This document shows, piece by piece, positions 60,664 to 64,000 of a DNA stretch of 64,000 nt. The position numbers and the translations under genes were made by a program. The notes under the pieces were generated by a model. That model was not told where the DNA came from, searched no databases, and saw nothing but the letters and a program-made list of their open reading frames with translations. Every line of letters begins with the position of its first letter. The stretch's first letter is position 1. Source of the DNA: Salipiger aestuarii (GTDB lineage: Bacteria; Pseudomonadota; Alphaproteobacteria; Rhodobacterales; Rhodobacteraceae); assembly GCF_003259905.1 (NCBI RefSeq), contig NZ_QLMG01000021.1, positions 1 to 64,000 of the forward strand, written 5' to 3'.

Positions 60664-61964
60664 GCCGGATGCGCTCCACGCCGCTCAAGCTGTCGGTGGT
60701 GCTGATCGCGGTGTTCACCGGCTTCATGACGGTGGGGCTCGCCGTCGCCTACGCGCTGATGCACGAGACGCTGAGCGCCGACATCGACCTGCGGGCCGAT
60801 CAGGTCATCGCCGAGTTGGCCGCGATCCCCGAGGAGGACGAGCGGCTGGAACGCGCCGGAGAGATCGCCAGCGCCGCCGACCCTCGCGCCTTGCTGATCC
60901 GTTTCACGCTGGACGGCAATACCGTCGCCAACAGCCCTGACCTGCCCGACGGGGTGATTCACGAAGACGAGGTGCCGCTGCCCGAGCCGACCATCGCCGA
61001 TAGCTACCTCGTGCGCCACGCCGATCTTGTGCCGGGGGTGCTGATGGTCGGCATCGGGCGCGACAGCCTGTCGGAGTTGGTCGAGACCTTCGTGTCGATC
61101 CTCGGCTTCGTGCTGCTGCCCGCGCTGACGCTGACCTCGGCCATCGGCATCGTGGTGGTGCGCCGCACCACGGCGCGCGTCGAGGCGATCCGGGGCACGC
61201 TGCACCGGCTCTCCGAAGGCGAGCTTGGTGCCCGCGTCTGTGCGCCGCATTCCGACACCGACCTCGGCGACATCGGGCGCGATCTCGACCGCATGGCCGA
61301 GGCGCAGGAGGCCGCGACCGGGGCGTTGCGCCAGATCGGCGCGGACATCGCCCATGATCTCAGGACACCGATCCAGCGCGTCGCCGTGCGGCTGGAACGG
61401 CTGGGCGATGCGGACCTGCCGGGCGCGGCCCGCGACCTGCTGGACCGGGCGCAGACGGAGACGGCACAGATCATCGCCACCTTCCAGTCGCTGCTTCAGA
61501 TCGCCCAGCTTGAGGGAGGTCAGGGGCGCGACGGCTTCGGGCCGGTGGATCTTGCGGCGCTGATGCACGACATGACCGAAATCTATGAGACCTCCGCCGA
61601 GGATGCCGGAACGACGCTGACCTTGACCATCGACGACCCCTTGCCGGTGACCGGCGACCGCCACCTGCTGTCGCGCCTCATCGCCAACCTCATCGAGAAT
61701 GCGCTGCGCCACGCCCCCGGCACGCCGATCCGGCTGTCCCTGGCGGGGAAGGTGCTAACGGTCGCCGACGGTGGGCCGGGCATCCCCGAAGGCAAGCGCG
61801 GGATCGTGCTGCGCCGCCTTGCCCGGCTCGAGGCCAGCCGCTCGACCCCCGGCTCGGGTCTGGGGCTGGCGATGGTCAAGGCGATCGCCGACCTGCACGG
61901 CGCCGATCTGACCCTCGGCGATGCTGCCCCCGGTCTGACGGTCCGCGTCAGTTTCCACGCATGA
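60660..61964 (+). CDS. Sensor histidine kinase
   Basis: A 434-residue membrane kinase. Two membrane helices (about 10-33 and 145-168) enclose a periplasmic sensor of about 110 residues rich in Asp/Glu. A HAMP domain follows. The H-box is AHDLRTPIQR (His232), the N-box IANLIENALRHA (Asn347), and the G-boxes are DGGPGIP and GSGLGLAM. The acidic sensor suggests detection of cations, pH or antimicrobial peptides. It ends at a strong terminator. Confidence 0.93.
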   Translation: MSRMRSTPLKLSVVLIAVFTGFMTVGLAVAYALMHETLSADIDLRADQVIAELAAIPEEDERLERAGEIASAADPRALLIRFTLDGNTVANSPDLPDGVIHEDEVPLPEPTIADSYLVRHADLVPGVLMVGIGRDSLSELVETFVSILGFVLLPALTLTSAIGIVVVRRTTARVEAIRGTLHRLSEGELGARVCAPHSDTDLGDIGRDLDRMAEAQEAATGALRQIGADIAHDLRTPIQRVAVRLERLGDADLPGAARDLLDRAQTETAQIIATFQSLLQIAQLEGGQGRDGFGPVDLAALMHDMTEIYETSAEDAGTTLTLTIDDPLPVTGDRHLLSRLIANLIENALRHAPGTPIRLSLAGKVLTVADGGPGIPEGKRGIVLRRLARLEASRSTPGSGLGLAMVKAIADLHGADLTLGDAAPGLTVRVSFHA

Positions 61965-62001
61965 AAAAGGCCCGGCGGGAGGGAACACCGCCGGGCCTTT
62001 T
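61965..62001. terminator. Bidirectional terminator
   Basis: AAAAGGCCCGGCGG (61965-61978) and CCGCCGGGCCTTTT (61988-62001) form a perfect 14-bp stem with A- and T-runs on the two sides. It terminates the kinase operon and, from the other side, the small membrane-protein gene. Confidence 0.92.
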
Positions 62002-62034
62002 CCCTGTTCCGGAGCCTCTCCGGATCAGATGGTC

Positions 62035-62244
62035 TCACGTCACCGGGCGCGCGGCCTCGGCGCGCAGTTCGGAGGCGCGGCGCTCTGCCTCGGCAAGGAT
62101 CTGCGGCCCTGCCATGCGCACCGCCACTGAGATCACGAGGCCAAAGGCCAGCGCGACAGCCATCGCCACCAGCCCGAAGCCAAGCCCCACCACAACCACC
62201 AGCCCCACGAGAAGCTGAGCCATCCAGAGTTTCATCCGGTCCAT
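62035..62244 (-). CDS. Small membrane protein
   Basis: A 69-residue protein with one long or two short membrane segments (about residues 8-45) and a charged Ala-rich tail (ILAEAERRASELRAEAA). It diverges from mprF and shares the regulatory block at 62306, so it is probably a member of the same regulon. I do not recognise a family. Confidence 0.6.
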   Translation of the reverse strand: MDRMKLWMAQLLVGLVVVVGLGFGLVAMAVALAFGLVISVAVRMAGPQILAEAERRASELRAEAARPVT

Positions 62245-62305
62245 GTCGGGTCTCCTTTCCCTTTCCGGTATGACAGACAGATAGGCCTCGCCCCATGTCG
62301 CTGCA

Positions 62306-62358
62306 TGACCGCAGGATTGGAAAACCGTAATCTTGACCCGCCGCCGGAAAGATTACGA
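62306..62358. promoter_or_regulatory. Shared regulatory block 2 (probable response-regulator site)
   Basis: TGACCGCAGGATTGGAAAAC followed by CGTAAT and TTGACC matches block 1 (59408) with two substitutions over the first 27 bases. A related GATTACGAAAT half-site follows at 62351. The block lies between the small membrane-protein gene and mprF, which read away from each other. Confidence 0.65.
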
Positions 62359-62437
62359 AATCCCAATGTCGGGCACAGGTTCGGCCAGACTTCTCCCGGC
62401 ATCGGGGAGCGACCAGACAGCAGAGGGACGAAGACCC

Positions 62438-64000
62438 ATGACCGATACCCCCCGAAACGAGCCCCGCTGGCACCGCGCAAGGCAGGTGCTGCCCTATGTG
62501 GTGACGCTCGCCCTGTTCGGGGCCGGTGGGTTCGCGCTCTATCACCTGCTCGCGCCGGTGGATCTGCGCAGCGTCGTGACGCAGGCGCGGGCAACGCCGT
62601 GGCATATTCTGGGGCTGGCGGTGCTGACCACCTTTGCAAGCTATGTCGCGCTGACCGGCTATGACCACTCCGCGCTGAAATACATCGGCAAGGAGCTGCC
62701 TGCGCCGACGGTGATGCTGGGCAGCTTCCTCGGTTACGCCTTCGGCAACACCATCGGTGCGGGTCCGATCACCGGAGGCGCGGTGCGCTACCGCATCTAC
62801 TCGGCCCTGGGGCTGTCGGCCCAGGACATTGCGGCGATTGCCGCCTTTGCCTCGGTCGCCTTCGGGTTCGGGGCGACGATCATCGGCTTCGGGGCGCTGG
62901 CATGGCATCCGGGCGCGCTGGGGCATCTGCTGCCATTCGCTACCGGGACGATCCGGGTGGTGTCGCTTGCGGTGGTGATCCTGGCCACGGGGCTGCTGTT
63001 CCTGATGGCGCTCCGCCAGTCGCAGATCACCCTGCGCGGGGTCACCCTGCGCGCACCGGCGCCGAGGCTTATGGCGGCGCAGTTCTTCTATACCGCGGTC
63101 GACCTGCTGCTGGCGGCCTCGACGCTCTACCTGCTGCTGCCGCCGTCGGAGCTGGGCTTTGCCACCTTCCTCGCGGTCTATGCCGCCGCCGTCATGGCCG
63201 GAGTGCTGAGCCACGTCCCCGGCGGGGTCGGCGTGCTCGAGACAGTGGTGATCGCGGCGCTGCCCGCATCCGTCCCCGTAGAGCAGGCGGCGACGGGGTT
63301 GCTGCTCTACCGGCTGGTCTATTACCTGCTGCCCTTCGGCGTGGCGCTGGCCCTGCTGGCACTGACCGAGGCGCGCATGGCACGCGGACGCCTGGCCGGG
63401 CCGCTCGGCAGCGTCGCGAAATCGGTCAGCGCGCTGGTGCCGCTGGCAATGGCGGCGATGATGCTGGCCTCCGGTCTGCTGCTCATGGTGGCAAGCTTGC
63501 TGCCGCCCACCTCGGAGCTGGCCGAACAGCTCGAACTGCTCACCCCGCTGGCCATCGCCGAAGGCGGCGCTCTGCTCTCGAGCATCCTCGGCGCGGTGAT
63601 GCTGGTGCTGGCGCACGGGCTGCTGCGCCGGGTGCAGGGCGCGTGGTGGCTGGCCATCCTGACCCTTGCCGGGGGCGTCGTTGCGAGTCTTGCCAACGGG
63701 CTCGACATCGAACGCGCGTTGCTTCTGGGCGCGGCGCTGCTGATCCTCTGGCCGACGCGGGCCGAGTTCTTCCGCACCACGCGGCTGACCCGTGATGCCC
63801 TCAGCCTGCGCTGGTCGCTGACGTTGGTGGCTCTTGCAGGGGCGCTGCTGGGGGTGCTGTTCTTTGCCCACAAGGCGACGCCCTACGCTCATGACCTCTG
63901 GTGGCAATTCGCCACCGATGCCGCCGCGCCGAGGGCGCTGCGTGCGGCGCTGGTCGGCACCGTGGTGCTGGCGCTGGCGCTGCTGGTCTTTGCGCTGCGG
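62438..64000 (+). CDS. mprF: MprF-type phosphatidylglycerol lysyltransferase/flippase (N-terminal part)
   Basis: The frame is open from the ATG at 62438 to the right edge (521 codons). It encodes a chain of about 13 membrane helices, the flippase half of MprF. Family motifs include NTIGAGPITGGAVRYRIYS and SHVPGGVGVLETVV. The C-terminal aminoacyl-transferase domain should lie beyond the window. MprF adds Lys or Ala to phosphatidylglycerol and flips it, which lowers the negative surface charge and protects against cationic peptides and acid. An AGAGGGA site precedes the start. Confidence 0.88.
   Translation, partial: MTDTPRNEPRWHRARQVLPYVVTLALFGAGGFALYHLLAPVDLRSVVTQARATPWHILGLAVLTTFASYVALTGYDHSALKYIGKELPAPTVMLGSFLGYAFGNTIGAGPITGGAVRYRIYSALGLSAQDIAAIAAFASVAFGFGATIIGFGALAWHPGALGHLLPFATGTIRVVSLAVVILATGLLFLMALRQSQITLRGVTLRAPAPRLMAAQFFYTAVDLLLAASTLYLLLPPSELGFATFLAVYAAAVMAGVLSHVPGGVGVLETVVIAALPASVPVEQAATGLLLYRLVYYLLPFGVALALLALTEARMARGRLAGPLGSVAKSVSALVPLAMAAMMLASGLLLMVASLLPPTSELAEQLELLTPLAIAEGGALLSSILGAVMLVLAHGLLRRVQGAWWLAILTLAGGVVASLANGLDIERALLLGAALLILWPTRAEFFRTTRLTRDALSLRWSLTLVALAGALLGVLFFAHKATPYAHDLWWQFATDAAAPRALRAALVGTVVLALALLVFALR

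Noticed and set aside
61583-63907. 774-codon minus-strand frame
   Set aside because: Opposite the kinase end and mprF; crosses the bidirectional terminator and the regulatory block.

Overview
The window is a GC-rich stretch of an alphaproteobacterial replicon, most likely from the Rhodobacteraceae (Roseobacter/Paracoccus type). A complete repABC replication and partition module (23.0-27.0 kb) marks it as a plasmid or chromid. The evidence for this includes a DnaA box and palindromes upstream of repA, and two 16-bp parS-like palindromes at the repC stop. No rRNA, intact tRNA or CRISPR array was seen.

Layout. 0.0-0.4 kb: tail of a transposase-like gene and IS-end-like repeats. 0.6-8.5 kb: sugar-acid catabolism, with an IlvD/Edd dehydratase and TRAP transporter facing a LacI regulator, KDGal kinase and KDPGal aldolase; a LacI-type operator lies between them. 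8.6-14.3 kb: a four-PAS GGDEF-EAL protein and a large YbiO-like mechanosensitive channel. 14.4-22.7 kb: RidA, amidase, a complete Dpp-type ABC transporter and an Asp/Glu/hydantoin-racemase-like protein, probably for an amide or peptide-like nitrogen compound. 23.0-27.6 kb: repABC. 27.7-35.3 kb: a second TRAP transporter facing an IclR regulator, thiolase, CoA ligase and PPC/DUF296-like protein, with two matching candidate IclR operators. 35.4-39.6 kb: single-domain response regulator, HtpX, HipBA and RsgA.

39.7-48.3 kb is a mobile-element zone with visibly lower GC. It holds a 12-bp VNTR, two IS3-family remnants, a tRNA-Arg-like 3' fragment, a Tn7-like operon and an intact IS5-family element. 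The Tn7-like operon encodes, in transcription order, a Lon-like AAA+ ATPase, a TnsA-like protein with altered active-site residues, a TnsB DDE transposase and a TnsC/TniB ATPase. No TniQ/TnsD is present, and three direct repeats sit at the tnsC-proximal end. This is the best candidate for an under-described system here.

48.3-64 kb is an envelope and metal-stress island. It carries a DUF305 membrane protein and a glutaredoxin-MauE protein, then a copper operon (small exported protein, copA, copB, copC, copD) behind a CueR-type dyad. After these come a metallophosphoesterase, a DedA-PAP2-LssY fusion, a COG4705 membrane protein with an exported partner, a PepSY protein, an OmpR/EnvZ-like pair and the start of mprF. 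Two divergent promoter regions in this part share an almost identical ~30-bp block, which suggests one regulon controlled by the local two-component system.
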